A stretch of DNA of 64,000 nucleotides from an uncultured SAR86 cluster bacterium (GCA_902610905.1 CACLXS010000003.1:62001-126000); one strand, 5' to 3'; numbered from the stretch's first letter, positions 1 to 10,391 are shown. The notes: generated by a model from the sequence alone, not told the origin. Numbers and translations are program-made.

Positions 1-602
1 CTTCTGTACCAGTTGTAAATATGGAAACCATAACTCATCCATGTCAGGAATTAGCTCATATTTTGACTATGCAAGAAAATTTAGGAGATCTTACTGGAAA
101 AGATTATCTTTTAACTTGGACATATCATCCAAAACCACTAAATACAGCTGTGGCAAATTCTTCTTTATTAATTGCGAGTAAGTTTGGTATGAATATTAAA
201 TTATTATGCCCTTCAGAAAAATATATTCTTCATGAAAAATATATAACTGCAGCTAAACAAAATTGTAAATCAAATAATATGAGTTTTGAAATTACTCATG
301 ATATTGATTATGGCTATGCGTATGCTGACATAGTTTATGCAAAAAGCTGGGGCTCATTGTCCTTTTATGGTAACCCAGAAGAAGAAAAAATTATAAGAGA
401 CGATTACAAGCACTTCATTGTTGATGGGCACAAAATGTCTAAAACAAACAATGCATTATTTAGTCATTGTTTACCTTTAAGAAGAAATATTAAGGCTACA
501 GATGAAGTCATGGATGCAAATTATTGTGTTGCAATTCAAGAAGCAGGCAATAGGATGCATGTTCAAAAATCTATGCTTTCAACATTACTAAAGGAAAAAT
601 AA
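1..602 (+). CDS. argF': N-acetylornithine carbamoyltransferase, 5' truncated by window edge
   Basis: ORF 21..602 continues in frame upstream to the edge (SVPVVN before METITHPCQELAH). Motifs HPCQELAH, LTWTYHPKPLNTAVANS and FSHCLPLRRNIKATDEVMD resemble Xanthomonas-type AOTCase rather than classical OTCase. Confidence 0.88.
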   Translation, partial: SVPVVNMETITHPCQELAHILTMQENLGDLTGKDYLLTWTYHPKPLNTAVANSSLLIASKFGMNIKLLCPSEKYILHEKYITAAKQNCKSNNMSFEITHDIDYGYAYADIVYAKSWGSLSFYGNPEEEKIIRDDYKHFIVDGHKMSKTNNALFSHCLPLRRNIKATDEVMDANYCVAIQEAGNRMHVQKSMLSTLLKEK

Positions 603-603
603 A

Positions 604-1794
604 ATGAAAAAAATTGTTTTAGCGTTCTCAGGCGGATTAGATACTAGTTTTTGTGTTCCATATCTAATTGATAAAGATTTTGAGGTACATACCATCTTTG
701 TTAATAGTGGGGGAATATCTTCAAATGACGAAAAAAAGATATCAAAGAGAGCATATGATCTAGGAGCAAAAAAACATATCAATATTAGTATTGAGAATAG
801 TCTTTGGAAGCAGATAATCAAACCATTAATTTGGTCGGGATCCTTATATCAAGATAAATATCCAGCACTATGTTCAGATAGATACTTAATAGTTTCAGAA
901 GCAATAAAACTTTGCAAGAAGCTTAATACAAAATATATTTCTCATGGTTGCACTGGCATGGGAAACGATCAGGTCAGATTTGATTTATCTATTCAAGCAT
1001 TTGGAAACTACAAAACAATTACACCAATAAGAGAAATACAAAATAAGGTAACTGATGTTAGAGGATATGAGCAAGAGTATCTAAAAGCTAAAGGATATAA
1101 AGTTTCGAGTATTCATTCAAAGTACAGTATTAATGAAAATATTATGGGTGCGACTGTTTCTGGGTCTGAAATTGATGATTGGAAGGAGCCATCTAAAGAA
1201 AGCTATATCCTTTGTAATACACCTGATAAATATCCGTTAAAGTCAAAAAAAATTGAAATTGAATTCTTTAAAGGGGAGGCTAAAAAATTAAATGGTAAAT
1301 TAATGAAGGGTCCTGATTTATTAAAAACATTAAATAAAATAGGTGGAAAATATGGTATTGGAAGAGAGATATTTGCAGGAGATACAATAATTGGTATTAA
1401 AGGCAGATTTCTTTTTGAGTCACCTGGTATAGCCATTCTTCAAAGAGCTCATAGAGCTATTGAAGAAGCTATTTTTACGGATAAACAAAATGCCTTTAAG
1501 CCATTAATTGGCAAAAGGTGGGTTGAACTTATATATGGTGGTTTTTACTTTGATCCATTAACTAAAAATCTTGAAAATTTTCTTGAAGATATTGAAAAGC
1601 CAGTAAATGGAAAGGTAAAAGTACTTTTAACCCCAGGAAAAGTTGAAGCTGTAGCAGTTGATTCAAAAAAGATCTTAAAAAGCATAGATGCTGTATATGC
1701 TCAGTCTGCATCATGGGGTGTTGAAGAGTCAACAGGCTTCATAAAACTTTTAGGAAAAAGCACATCAACATGGACAGAAGTTAATAAAAAATAA
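604..1794 (+). CDS. argG: argininosuccinate synthase
   Basis: N-terminal VLAFSGGLDTSFCVPYL; 396 aa; next to argF', argB, argC, argH. Confidence 0.95.
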   Translation: MKKIVLAFSGGLDTSFCVPYLIDKDFEVHTIFVNSGGISSNDEKKISKRAYDLGAKKHINISIENSLWKQIIKPLIWSGSLYQDKYPALCSDRYLIVSEAIKLCKKLNTKYISHGCTGMGNDQVRFDLSIQAFGNYKTITPIREIQNKVTDVRGYEQEYLKAKGYKVSSIHSKYSINENIMGATVSGSEIDDWKEPSKESYILCNTPDKYPLKSKKIEIEFFKGEAKKLNGKLMKGPDLLKTLNKIGGKYGIGREIFAGDTIIGIKGRFLFESPGIAILQRAHRAIEEAIFTDKQNAFKPLIGKRWVELIYGGFYFDPLTKNLENFLEDIEKPVNGKVKVLLTPGKVEAVAVDSKKILKSIDAVYAQSASWGVEESTGFIKLLGKSTSTWTEVNKK

Positions 1795-1801
1795 TTTAGT
1801 A

Positions 1802-3112
1802 ATGAATAAGAGTCTTAAAAAAGATACTATCTTAAAACTTCTCAGTAGCATGAGTAGTGAAAAAGAAATTAGAAAATATCTTGAAAGGTTTTCATCCGAT
1901 GACTATAGGTTTGCAGTTATTAAGGTAGGTGGTGCAGTTATTCAAAGCGATCTTGAAAATTTAGTTTCTTCCTTAGCTTTCCTTAATGAAGTTGGACTTA
2001 GGCCAATAATTATTCACGGTGGAGGTCCAAAACTATCTGAGGAATTAAATAAAAGGAAAATTGAATTCTCTTTTTTAAATGGTCAAAGGGTTACTACAAA
2101 TGAAGTATTGGATGTGGCTTATGAAATTTTTAGTGGTGAGAACACAAAAATTGTATCTGCGCTAAAAGATCAAGAGGTTGAGGCAATTCCAGTAATTGGT
2201 GATATTTTTCTTTGTAATATTGATAACGAAAAGTTAGGTTTTGTTGGAAACATTAAAGAAATTAATTCCAAAAAAATTAAGGATATAATCTCCTCAGGCG
2301 GCATCCCTGTAATCGCTCCTATTGGTAATATCGGCTCAAACCAATATGTAAATATTAATGGTGACAAGGCTACTCTAGCTTTAGCAAAAGAAATAGTTCC
2401 TGATAAAGTAATTTTCTTAAGTGAAATAGGAGGGGTTTTTGATAGTAATGAAAAATTAATTTCAAATATAAATATTAAAGATGACTATAAAACTCTTATG
2501 GAACAAGAATGGCTTCATTCAGGAATGAAGTTAAAATTAGAGCAAATAAAATTATTATTAGATTGCCTGCCAAGTAACAGCTCTGTTTCAATTACAAAAC
2601 CTCTTCATCTAAACCGAGAGCTATTTACTGATGCTGGATACGGAACTTTAGTTAAATCTGGACATCAAATAGATAAATTGAAATCTTTAGATTCTGATCA
2701 GAAAAATACTGTAGTTTCTATCTTAGAATCCTCTTTCAAAGGTACCTTGAATAATAAGTATTTTAAAAATGATGATAAAGAATTTTATTTGAGCAAATGT
2801 AACAGGGCCTCAATAGTAACAACTTCCTTCAAAAATATTACATATATGGATAAATTTGCTGTTATTAGTTCTGCAAGAGGAGAGGGTCTGGGGAATGCTA
2901 TGTGGAACAAGATGACTTCAGAGCATAAAAAAATATTTTGGAGATCTAGAGCAAATAATGCAATTAATAGCTTTTATAAAGAAGTCTGTGATGGTTTCCA
3001 AAAATCTAATGGATGGAGTATTTTTTGGATTGGTATCGATAGCCTAGATGAGTTAATAGAATGTATTAATTATGCTGTCAAACAACCAGCAACAATTTCT
3101 TATGAAAAATAA
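1802..3112 (+). CDS. argB: bifunctional N-acetylglutamate kinase / N-acetylglutamate synthase (vertebrate-like NAGS/K fusion)
   Basis: N-terminal amino acid kinase motifs (IIIHGGGPKLSEEL, VNINGDKATLALA); C-terminal GNAT-like domain with FWRSRANNAINSFYKEVCDGFQKSNGWSIFW, typical of vertebrate-like NAGS. Confidence 0.88.
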   Translation: MNKSLKKDTILKLLSSMSSEKEIRKYLERFSSDDYRFAVIKVGGAVIQSDLENLVSSLAFLNEVGLRPIIIHGGGPKLSEELNKRKIEFSFLNGQRVTTNEVLDVAYEIFSGENTKIVSALKDQEVEAIPVIGDIFLCNIDNEKLGFVGNIKEINSKKIKDIISSGGIPVIAPIGNIGSNQYVNINGDKATLALAKEIVPDKVIFLSEIGGVFDSNEKLISNINIKDDYKTLMEQEWLHSGMKLKLEQIKLLLDCLPSNSSVSITKPLHLNRELFTDAGYGTLVKSGHQIDKLKSLDSDQKNTVVSILESSFKGTLNNKYFKNDDKEFYLSKCNRASIVTTSFKNITYMDKFAVISSARGEGLGNAMWNKMTSEHKKIFWRSRANNAINSFYKEVCDGFQKSNGWSIFWIGIDSLDELIECINYAVKQPATISYEK

Positions 3113-4046
3113 ATTTAATATTTCTGTTCTTGGTGGTAGAGGCTATGTTGGCCAAGAGATAATTAAGATTATCAACAACCATCCTAATTTTTTTATATCA
3201 GATATTTACTCCAAAACTTCACATGGGAAATTAGTAGATGATTATACTAAGTCAAATAGTCTCACCTATAAACTATTAGACAGTCCAGATAAACTAGATT
3301 TCACAGATATTGATATTGTAATTATGGCTTTGTCAAATAATGAATCTACTGATTATATTAAAAGTATTGAAGAACACGTTCCTAATATTATTATTATTGA
3401 TATTAGTGCTGATTATAGGTTTGACGATGGATGGGCATACAAATTACCAGAGATAGCTGCTCAAACCAAAGACAATAGGATTAGCAATCCAGGTTGTTAC
3501 GCATCTGCAATACAATTTTCTTTATTTCCAATAAAGCATCTGATAAGTGGGAAAGTAAGTTGTATGGGTATTTCTGGCTATAGTGGCGCAGGAGCAACTA
3601 CAAATGAAAAAAATGATCCAAATAACCTTAAAGGAAATATTATTCCGTATTCATTATCTGGGCATATTCATGAAAAGGAAGTAATTAAACATTGTTACGA
3701 AGAAATATCTTTTAGCCCTCATGTAGCTAATTTTTTTAGGGGCATTCTTACAACGTCTCATATTCAGCTAACTAAAAAAGCATCAAGTTCTGAAATATAT
3801 GATCTGTATAAGAGCTTTTATAAGGACAAGAAACTTATACAAGTGATAAAAGAAATACCAATGATTAATAAGGTATCTAACAGTCATTATGTATATATTG
3901 GTGGCTTTGAAATAGATGAAAGTGGATATGGCTTAACAGTTTGCTGCACTTTGGATAATTTATTAAAAGGTGCTGCTACACAAGTAATACAAAACTTAAA
4001 TCATGCTTGTGGTCTTGATGAATTAACAGGAATTAATTATGGATAA
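3102..4046 (+). CDS. argC: N-acetyl-gamma-glutamyl-phosphate reductase
   Basis: VLGGRGYVGQE nucleotide-binding start; SNPGCYASA active-site Cys; ATG at 3102 preferred over the ORF-track start at 3072; overlaps argB by 11 nt. Confidence 0.92.
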   Translation: MKNKFNISVLGGRGYVGQEIIKIINNHPNFFISDIYSKTSHGKLVDDYTKSNSLTYKLLDSPDKLDFTDIDIVIMALSNNESTDYIKSIEEHVPNIIIIDISADYRFDDGWAYKLPEIAAQTKDNRISNPGCYASAIQFSLFPIKHLISGKVSCMGISGYSGAGATTNEKNDPNNLKGNIIPYSLSGHIHEKEVIKHCYEEISFSPHVANFFRGILTTSHIQLTKKASSSEIYDLYKSFYKDKKLIQVIKEIPMINKVSNSHYVYIGGFEIDESGYGLTVCCTLDNLLKGAATQVIQNLNHACGLDELTGINYG

Positions 4047-5322
4047 AAAAATATGGAACACTTCAGGTGTAAAAGTATCAGACGAAATATCTTCATTTTT
4101 AGCTGGTGAAGACATAGAGCTTGATAATTCTATTTTTATATATGATATCGATGCAACTATCGCTCATATTAAAGGACTCCAATCAATCAATATTTTGAAA
4201 AAAAATGAATTTAATAGACTTAATAAATCATTAAAGGAGCTAAGAAAGAAATTCTTAGAGGGCTCTTTTAAACTCACTAAAAAGTATGAAGATTGCCATT
4301 CTGCTATTGAATTTTATCTAACTAAAGAATTAGGAGATCTTGGAAAGAAAGTTCATACAGGAAGAAGTAGAAATGACCAAGTTCTTGTAGCTATGAGACT
4401 ATTTGCAAAAAATAATCTGCATGATTTTAAAAAACTAAATCAATCTATTGCTAAGATATTTTTACAAATGGCAAATAAATATGAATACATCCCTATGCCT
4501 GGATATACTCATCTTCAAAGAGCAATGCCTTCTTCATGGGGTTTATGGTTTAGTTCTTATGCTGAGTCCTTTATTGATAATATTGATTTGATTAATAGCA
4601 CCATTGAATGGATAGATTCAAACCCTCTAGGCAGCGCTGCTGGCTATGGAGTTGCTCTTCCTTTGGATAGAAAAACAACAACAAAAGAACTAGGATTTAA
4701 AAGATTACAATTAAATAGCTTATATACTCAAAATAGTAGAGGTAAGTATGAGATGCAAGTTATCAATACTTTAAAACAATCTATGCTTGATGTAAGAAAG
4801 TTTGCATGGGATATGAGCCTTTTTATGTCGCAAGAGTTTAATTTATTAACTATTGATAAAGAGTATTTAACTGGTTCTTCGATTATGCCAAATAAACATA
4901 ATCCTGATGTCATTGAGATTTTAAGAGCTAATTACTCAATTTTAGCTGGCCATGCATCAGAGTTAGAAAATATCATATCTCTTCCAAGTGGTTATCATAG
5001 AGATCTTCAACTAACCAAGAGAAGCCTAGTCTCTAGTTTTGATATTTCTTTAAAATCTTTAAGCATCCTCCCAAAGCTTATTAAGTCTATCAAAGTAAAT
5101 AAAAAGAATTCATTAGAATATATTGATAATGAAATGAAAATGACAGATAAGGTTTACGCTTTAGTAAACGAAGGAACACCTTTTAGAGATGCTTACAATC
5201 AAGTAAAAAATTCTAATGATTTGTCACAATTTGCAGAAACAACTAGATCTAATTATTCGGAAGGATCTCCAGGAAACTTGAAGTTAAATGTTCTTGAAAA
5301 AAGATTGTCTAAACAAAGATAA
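4039..5322 (+). CDS. argH: argininosuccinate lyase
   Basis: HTGRSRNDQV and GSSIMPNKHNPDVIE signatures; 8 nt overlap with argC. Confidence 0.96.
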   Translation: MDKKIWNTSGVKVSDEISSFLAGEDIELDNSIFIYDIDATIAHIKGLQSINILKKNEFNRLNKSLKELRKKFLEGSFKLTKKYEDCHSAIEFYLTKELGDLGKKVHTGRSRNDQVLVAMRLFAKNNLHDFKKLNQSIAKIFLQMANKYEYIPMPGYTHLQRAMPSSWGLWFSSYAESFIDNIDLINSTIEWIDSNPLGSAAGYGVALPLDRKTTTKELGFKRLQLNSLYTQNSRGKYEMQVINTLKQSMLDVRKFAWDMSLFMSQEFNLLTIDKEYLTGSSIMPNKHNPDVIEILRANYSILAGHASELENIISLPSGYHRDLQLTKRSLVSSFDISLKSLSILPKLIKSIKVNKKNSLEYIDNEMKMTDKVYALVNEGTPFRDAYNQVKNSNDLSQFAETTRSNYSEGSPGNLKLNVLEKRLSKQR

Positions 5323-5352
5323 TCTTTCAATTAAAAGTTAAAATTAGTATTA

Positions 5353-6627
5353 ATGATGATACCAATTAGATTTAGGTTAGTCCTGATGTCTTTCCTGGCA
5401 GTTTTTATATGCTACATAGATAGGGTAAATATCTCTGTTGCAATTATTCCTATGCAAGAGCAATTTGGGTGGAGCGAAGCACAAACAGGTATCATTTTTT
5501 CAATTTTTTATATCGGATATGTTCTTACAATGATACTTGGAGGAATTCTAGCTGATAAATATGGCGGTAAAACTGTTCTAGGAGTAGGAGTTTTGCTTTG
5601 GTCAATATTTACAATTCTCACTCCTTTTTTTGCCTACAACGGTTTTCTTGCATTATTGTTTATAAGAGTCCTTATAGGATTAGGTGAGGGTATTACTTTT
5701 CCATCTTGGCATTCTTTGTATGCAAGATGGATTCCATTTAATGAGAGGACAAGATCGATTGCTATTACAAATAGCGGCATGTCTGTAGGCACAATTTTTG
5801 GTTATGTTGCAGCAGCACTAATAATTGCATCATATTCATGGGAGTGGGTGTTTTATTCTTTTGGAATGCTTGGGTTGATTTGGTTCATATTTTGGCACAA
5901 AAATTTTACTTCAGATCCTCAGGACCACGAACATATATCTTCAGAAGAATTGGAATTAATTAAATTAGAAGCTCCAGCAGATTCCAGGGCCAGCAAACTG
6001 CCATTGCGAAAATTAGTTTCCAATCTTCCTTTTTTAGCAATTACTGTAGCTACGTTTTGTAATAATTGGGCATTATTTACCTTTATTTCATACTTACCTA
6101 AATACTTTAATAGCCCTATCTCAGCTGGTGGTTTAGGTATTGAATTAGATTCAGCGATATTTATCATAATGATACTTATACCAAGTATTGTTTCAGTGTT
6201 AGCTTTAATTTCTGGAGGTTATTTAGCAGACTCGTTAATAAAAAAAGGATTCAAAATATTAAGAGTTAGAAAAACTGTAAATACAATAGGTTTTCTTGGA
6301 AGTGCGGCTTGTCTTTCAATGATTCCATTTCAAGATTTCCATGTATCTATAATTGTTTTATTGTCTTTTACTAATGCTTTTAGTGGAATTGCTGTTGGAG
6401 GTTATGGAGTGAATCATGCTGATTTAGGTCCAAAATATACTGGATCTATTGTTGGCTTAGCAGGCGGAATTGGGATGATTGCAGCTATTATAAGTCCTTT
6501 TGTTGCTGGGCTAATATTAGAGCTCACAGGATCATGGTTTTTAATATTTAATATATGTACAGGAGTCTTAATATTTGGTGGTTTGTTTTATCTAGTTTTT
6601 GCTGAAACTAAGATTCAATTTAAATAA
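5353..6627 (+). CDS. MFS transporter (anion:cation symporter-like)
   Basis: About 12 TM segments; GGILADKYGGKTVLG MFS loop; RVLIGLGEGITFPSWHSLYARW. Confidence 0.8.
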   Translation: MMIPIRFRLVLMSFLAVFICYIDRVNISVAIIPMQEQFGWSEAQTGIIFSIFYIGYVLTMILGGILADKYGGKTVLGVGVLLWSIFTILTPFFAYNGFLALLFIRVLIGLGEGITFPSWHSLYARWIPFNERTRSIAITNSGMSVGTIFGYVAAALIIASYSWEWVFYSFGMLGLIWFIFWHKNFTSDPQDHEHISSEELELIKLEAPADSRASKLPLRKLVSNLPFLAITVATFCNNWALFTFISYLPKYFNSPISAGGLGIELDSAIFIIMILIPSIVSVLALISGGYLADSLIKKGFKILRVRKTVNTIGFLGSAACLSMIPFQDFHVSIIVLLSFTNAFSGIAVGGYGVNHADLGPKYTGSIVGLAGGIGMIAAIISPFVAGLILELTGSWFLIFNICTGVLIFGGLFYLVFAETKIQFK

Positions 6628-6629
6628 GT

Positions 6630-7130
6630 TTACTCAGTTATTAAATTCTGAAAATAATTAAAGATATCTTGCTGCTTTCGGTCTCTGGCAGTTGTCCATT
6701 CTTTTGTTGAACTACTATTTAACAAATTGTTATTTTTATCAAATACAAGCACTCTTGGCACTCCTTTTTCTGTTGGGATATTGAAATATTTCATCAAATT
6801 CATGTTTATTTCATATCTACCAACATCAATATGAAGAACCTCATAGTGATTATCTAAAAACTTTTTAATAGTTGGTAAATCAAAAGTTCCAGCTAGCACT
6901 CTGCAGTCACCACACCAATTACCACCAAAAATAATTATTGGTTGCTTTGAGTTATTTATAGTTTTGTTTATAAATTTTTGAATATCTTTCTCTGTATATT
7001 CTTTTTTATTATATGGAAGAGGAAGTGGCAATTTTAAAACCTCATCTTTTGGAAGCTCAATATAATCTGCATCTATATTCATAGAAAATACTAAAAAAAA
7101 TGAAAAAAAGATTTTTTTAATTAACTTCAT
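6630..7130 (-). CDS. thioredoxin-family protein with signal peptide
   Basis: GGNWCGDCRVL CxxC motif; N-terminal hydrophobic signal. Confidence 0.75.
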   Translation of the reverse strand: MKLIKKIFFSFFLVFSMNIDADYIELPKDEVLKLPLPLPYNKKEYTEKDIQKFINKTINNSKQPIIIFGGNWCGDCRVLAGTFDLPTIKKFLDNHYEVLHIDVGRYEINMNLMKYFNIPTEKGVPRVLVFDKNNNLLNSSSTKEWTTARDRKQQDIFNYFQNLITE

Positions 7131-7177
7131 TGTGATAATTTTATATTACAACCAGCTAACATAAAAGGAGTGCAAAA

Positions 7178-7576
7178 ATGATAATGCTTAAGATATTTTA
7201 TTTAGTTTTCATGGGGCTTACATATTTTGCTATTGGTGCTTGGGCAATAATAGACCCGGGTTTCACAGATGCTGTTGGTTTGCAAGTTACATCTGATATT
7301 GGTTATTCAGAGATAGCCGGAATATATGGAGGTTTAAATCTTTGTATTGGATCGATGTGTTTAATTGGCCTATTTAAAGAATATGTTGGAATATTCTCTA
7401 TCAAGTTTTTGACTTTTCTAACAGGATCCATAGCTTTTGGCAGGATAATCTCCTCAGTTCTCCCAAGCATGCCAGGCTTTTTTAATACCTTCTTTATATT
7501 TGAGATTTGTGCCTGCTTGATCGGATTATTGTTAATAAACTCAACAAAAAAATCAGATCAGATTGCTCAGTTTTAA
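7178..7576 (+). CDS. small membrane protein, DUF4345-like
   Basis: 132 aa, 4 predicted TM stretches; AAGGAG ribosome binding site upstream. Confidence 0.6.
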   Translation: MIMLKIFYLVFMGLTYFAIGAWAIIDPGFTDAVGLQVTSDIGYSEIAGIYGGLNLCIGSMCLIGLFKEYVGIFSIKFLTFLTGSIAFGRIISSVLPSMPGFFNTFFIFEICACLIGLLLINSTKKSDQIAQF

Positions 7577-8500
7577 AATATATCCTAGGTAACTTGCAAC
7601 AAAAATACATCCAATAAGTTTAATTACTCTTAAATTAAATCTCGAAGAGGAATACATTACTGTAATCAATATAAATAATATTGATGTTACGGATAAAACA
7701 AGGAAGTCTCTCGATATAATATTTGATTCAAAAGCTACATCTGAAAACATTCCAATTATAGGAACCACTAATGCAATATTCATAACATTTGAACCAATGA
7801 CATTACCTATAACCATGTCATTTTTATTTTTTATAATTGCTGATATTGTTGCCGCAAGTTCTGGCAAGCTCGTTCCAATAGCAATGATAGTTAGCCCAAT
7901 AATTACTTGAGGAACATTCAAGATAGTGGCTATTTTTTCAGCATTAATAACAGCATAATTTGATCCAACAATTAGCGCTAAAAGTCCCAATATCAGTAAT
8001 AGAGTTGTTTTTCCTATTTGTAAATTTGAATTACTAGACCCATCTATTTTGTTAGGTATCCTATAAAGATATGTAACATACATAAACGCTGCAAATACAA
8101 ATAAAAACTCTATACTTTCAGCTTTTGTAATTTTTAAATCTTGCAACCCTAATCCAAGGACTACTACTGCTAAGATAAATGGAATAAATTGGATTGGATT
8201 TGTTTTAGTTGGCCTCATTGAAATACCAATACAAGAGACACCAAATATTAATGCAATATTTGATATGTTTGACCCTACCACAGCACCCATAGCAATAGAT
8301 TCTGTACCATTTAGCACAGATGAAATACCTACAAATATCTCAGGAGCAGAGGTTCCAAGCGCTACAATTGTTAACCCAATAGTTAATTCACTTAAACCAA
8401 GCTTTTTTGCAATTAGAGATGAATTATCAATAAACTTATCTGCCCCCCATATCAAGACTGATAATGAAATGATTAATCCTATTAGATGATAAAAAATCAT
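7553..8500 (-). CDS. calcium/sodium antiporter family protein (YrbG-like)
   Basis: Two alpha repeats: GTSAPEIFVGISSVLNG...GSNISNIALI and GTSLPELAATISAI...GSNVMNIALV. Confidence 0.88.
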   Translation of the reverse strand: MIFYHLIGLIISLSVLIWGADKFIDNSSLIAKKLGLSELTIGLTIVALGTSAPEIFVGISSVLNGTESIAMGAVVGSNISNIALIFGVSCIGISMRPTKTNPIQFIPFILAVVVLGLGLQDLKITKAESIEFLFVFAAFMYVTYLYRIPNKIDGSSNSNLQIGKTTLLLILGLLALIVGSNYAVINAEKIATILNVPQVIIGLTIIAIGTSLPELAATISAIIKNKNDMVIGNVIGSNVMNIALVVPIIGMFSDVAFESNIISRDFLVLSVTSILFILITVMYSSSRFNLRVIKLIGCIFVASYLGYILKLSNLI

Positions 8501-8624
8501 TTCCTATTCTAACATTTATAATTTAGATTATTTGATGTGTTTTATTGCGCATTTGAAGATAATATAAAACATATCGTTTTTAAGTATTCAATATATAATT
8601 TATATAAAATTTATAGGAACAATA

Positions 8625-9422
8625 ATGCAAATCAATAATTTATTTAGTGTAAAAAATAAAGTAGCTGTAGTTACTGGAGGATCTAGGGGCATAGGAGAAA
8701 TGATTACAGCTGGGTTTCTTGCAAACGGAGCAAAGGTTTACATTTCAGCAAGAAAGGCTCCCGCTTTAATTGAAAAAGCTAAAGAGCTTTCAGAGCTATA
8801 TGATGGAGAATGTATTCCATTTCCTTGTGATTTAAGTACTTCAGAGGGCATTGATTCATTTTCAAACATGATTGCAGAAAAAGAAGATGGTATTGATTAT
8901 TTAATAAATAATGCAGGAGCTGCATGGGGTGAGCCATTTGAAAGTTTCTCAGAAGCTGGCTGGGATAAAGTTATGGACTTAAATGTAAAGAGTATTTTTT
9001 TCTTAACACAGAAAATGAAGCCATTGCTTTTAAAAAGAGCAACTCTTGAAGATCCATCTAGAGTAATAAATATTGGTTCAATAGATGGATTGAATGTTCC
9101 AGGATTTCCAACTTTTTCTTACAGCACTTCCAAGGCTGCAGTTCATCACTTAACAAGACATTTGGCAGCTCAGCTTGTGCCAGAAAATATTATTGTAAAT
9201 GCAATTGCACCAGGACCTTACCCAAGTAATATGTTAGGTTCAGCTGTTAATTCAGATTACTCGGAAATTGAAAAACGCAATCCAAGAAAAAGAACCGGAA
9301 GCCCTGAAGACATTGCAGGCTTAGCTATATTTTTATGCTCAAGAGCAGGTGCATACGTTGTTGGTGAGACTATTGCTTCTGATGGTGGCCTAGTTAAGAC
9401 AGCAGGGCACATATTGGGATAA
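8625..9422 (+). CDS. SDR-family oxidoreductase
   Basis: TGGSRGIGE, NNAGAAWGE, YSTSKAAVHHL. Confidence 0.88.
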   Translation: MQINNLFSVKNKVAVVTGGSRGIGEMITAGFLANGAKVYISARKAPALIEKAKELSELYDGECIPFPCDLSTSEGIDSFSNMIAEKEDGIDYLINNAGAAWGEPFESFSEAGWDKVMDLNVKSIFFLTQKMKPLLLKRATLEDPSRVINIGSIDGLNVPGFPTFSYSTSKAAVHHLTRHLAAQLVPENIIVNAIAPGPYPSNMLGSAVNSDYSEIEKRNPRKRTGSPEDIAGLAIFLCSRAGAYVVGETIASDGGLVKTAGHILG

Positions 9423-9427
9423 ATAAA

Positions 9428-10330
9428 TTATTTTTTTGCTGCAATAAAAGCGTTAATAATTAATTCTTTCATCCAAATATGACCACCGTCGCCTTCATCG
9501 CTTTTATGCCATATTAAAAAATATTCCATAGAAGGAATCTCAGCAGGTATCTCTAAAAATGGAAGATTATGAGACTTTGCAAAGCTTCGCGTGCCAAATA
9601 AAAGCATATCAGTTGATTTAATGATTGTAGGCGCTATTAGAAAGTGCTGACATCTAAGAGCAACATTTCTCCTATAACCAATCTTATCAAGCTCTACATC
9701 AATAAGATGTAATCCTCTTTTTCTACTTGAGACATGTAAATGATCTTGAGCAAGAATGTCATCAATTCCAGGATTGTCTATTTCGGAGATTGGATGCCCT
9801 TCTCTATGCATTGCAACAAAATCATCCTCGAAAACTTTATAAGAATTTATTTCATCTGATGCCGGTATAACAGGATCAACAACAAAATCTAAATTATTAG
9901 TTGCAAGAGCATGAACCTGATCACTTCTTTTATAGGCATAGCTTCCAACAGAGATGCTTTTTGCATTTCTATCTATCTCTTTCATAATAAATGGAAGAAC
10001 CCTTCCTTCAGAAATATCACCAAGAGATAATTTAAAAGTTCTGGTGGTATTTTTCTCATCGAATGTATCTGGCTCATTAACACTATGCTGCATTAGAGTT
10101 AAAGCATTTTGAATATCTTTAATAATATTTTCAGTTTTTTGAGTTGGCACCATTCCAGAACCAGTTCTTACAAAAAGATCATCATTAAATTTTTCACGCA
10201 AACGTGATAATGCATTACTTACAGCTGGCTGAGTAATTCCAACTACTTCCGCGGCTTTAGTTAAGCTACCCTCTGTGTATATTGCATTTAAAATTACAAA
10301 AAGGTTTAAATCAAAAGAACTTATTTTCAT
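9428..10330 (-). CDS. LysR-family transcriptional regulator (NodD-like)
   Basis: HTH DLNLFVILNAIYTEGSLTKAAEVVGITQPAVSNALSRLRE. Confidence 0.9.
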   Translation of the reverse strand: MKISSFDLNLFVILNAIYTEGSLTKAAEVVGITQPAVSNALSRLREKFNDDLFVRTGSGMVPTQKTENIIKDIQNALTLMQHSVNEPDTFDEKNTTRTFKLSLGDISEGRVLPFIMKEIDRNAKSISVGSYAYKRSDQVHALATNNLDFVVDPVIPASDEINSYKVFEDDFVAMHREGHPISEIDNPGIDDILAQDHLHVSSRKRGLHLIDVELDKIGYRRNVALRCQHFLIAPTIIKSTDMLLFGTRSFAKSHNLPFLEIPAEIPSMEYFLIWHKSDEGDGGHIWMKELIINAFIAAKK

Positions 10331-10368
10331 AGTTTTATTTCAAACAGGAGTAATGCATTTGTGCACCT

Positions 10369-10391
10369 AGCTTTGATTTAAACATAAAGCT
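10369..10391. promoter_or_regulatory. putative LysR operator (T-N11-A dyad)
   Basis: AGCTTT-gatttaaacat(11 nt)-AAAGCT perfect 6-bp arms, between divergent LysR and acyl-CoA dehydrogenase genes. Confidence 0.55.
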
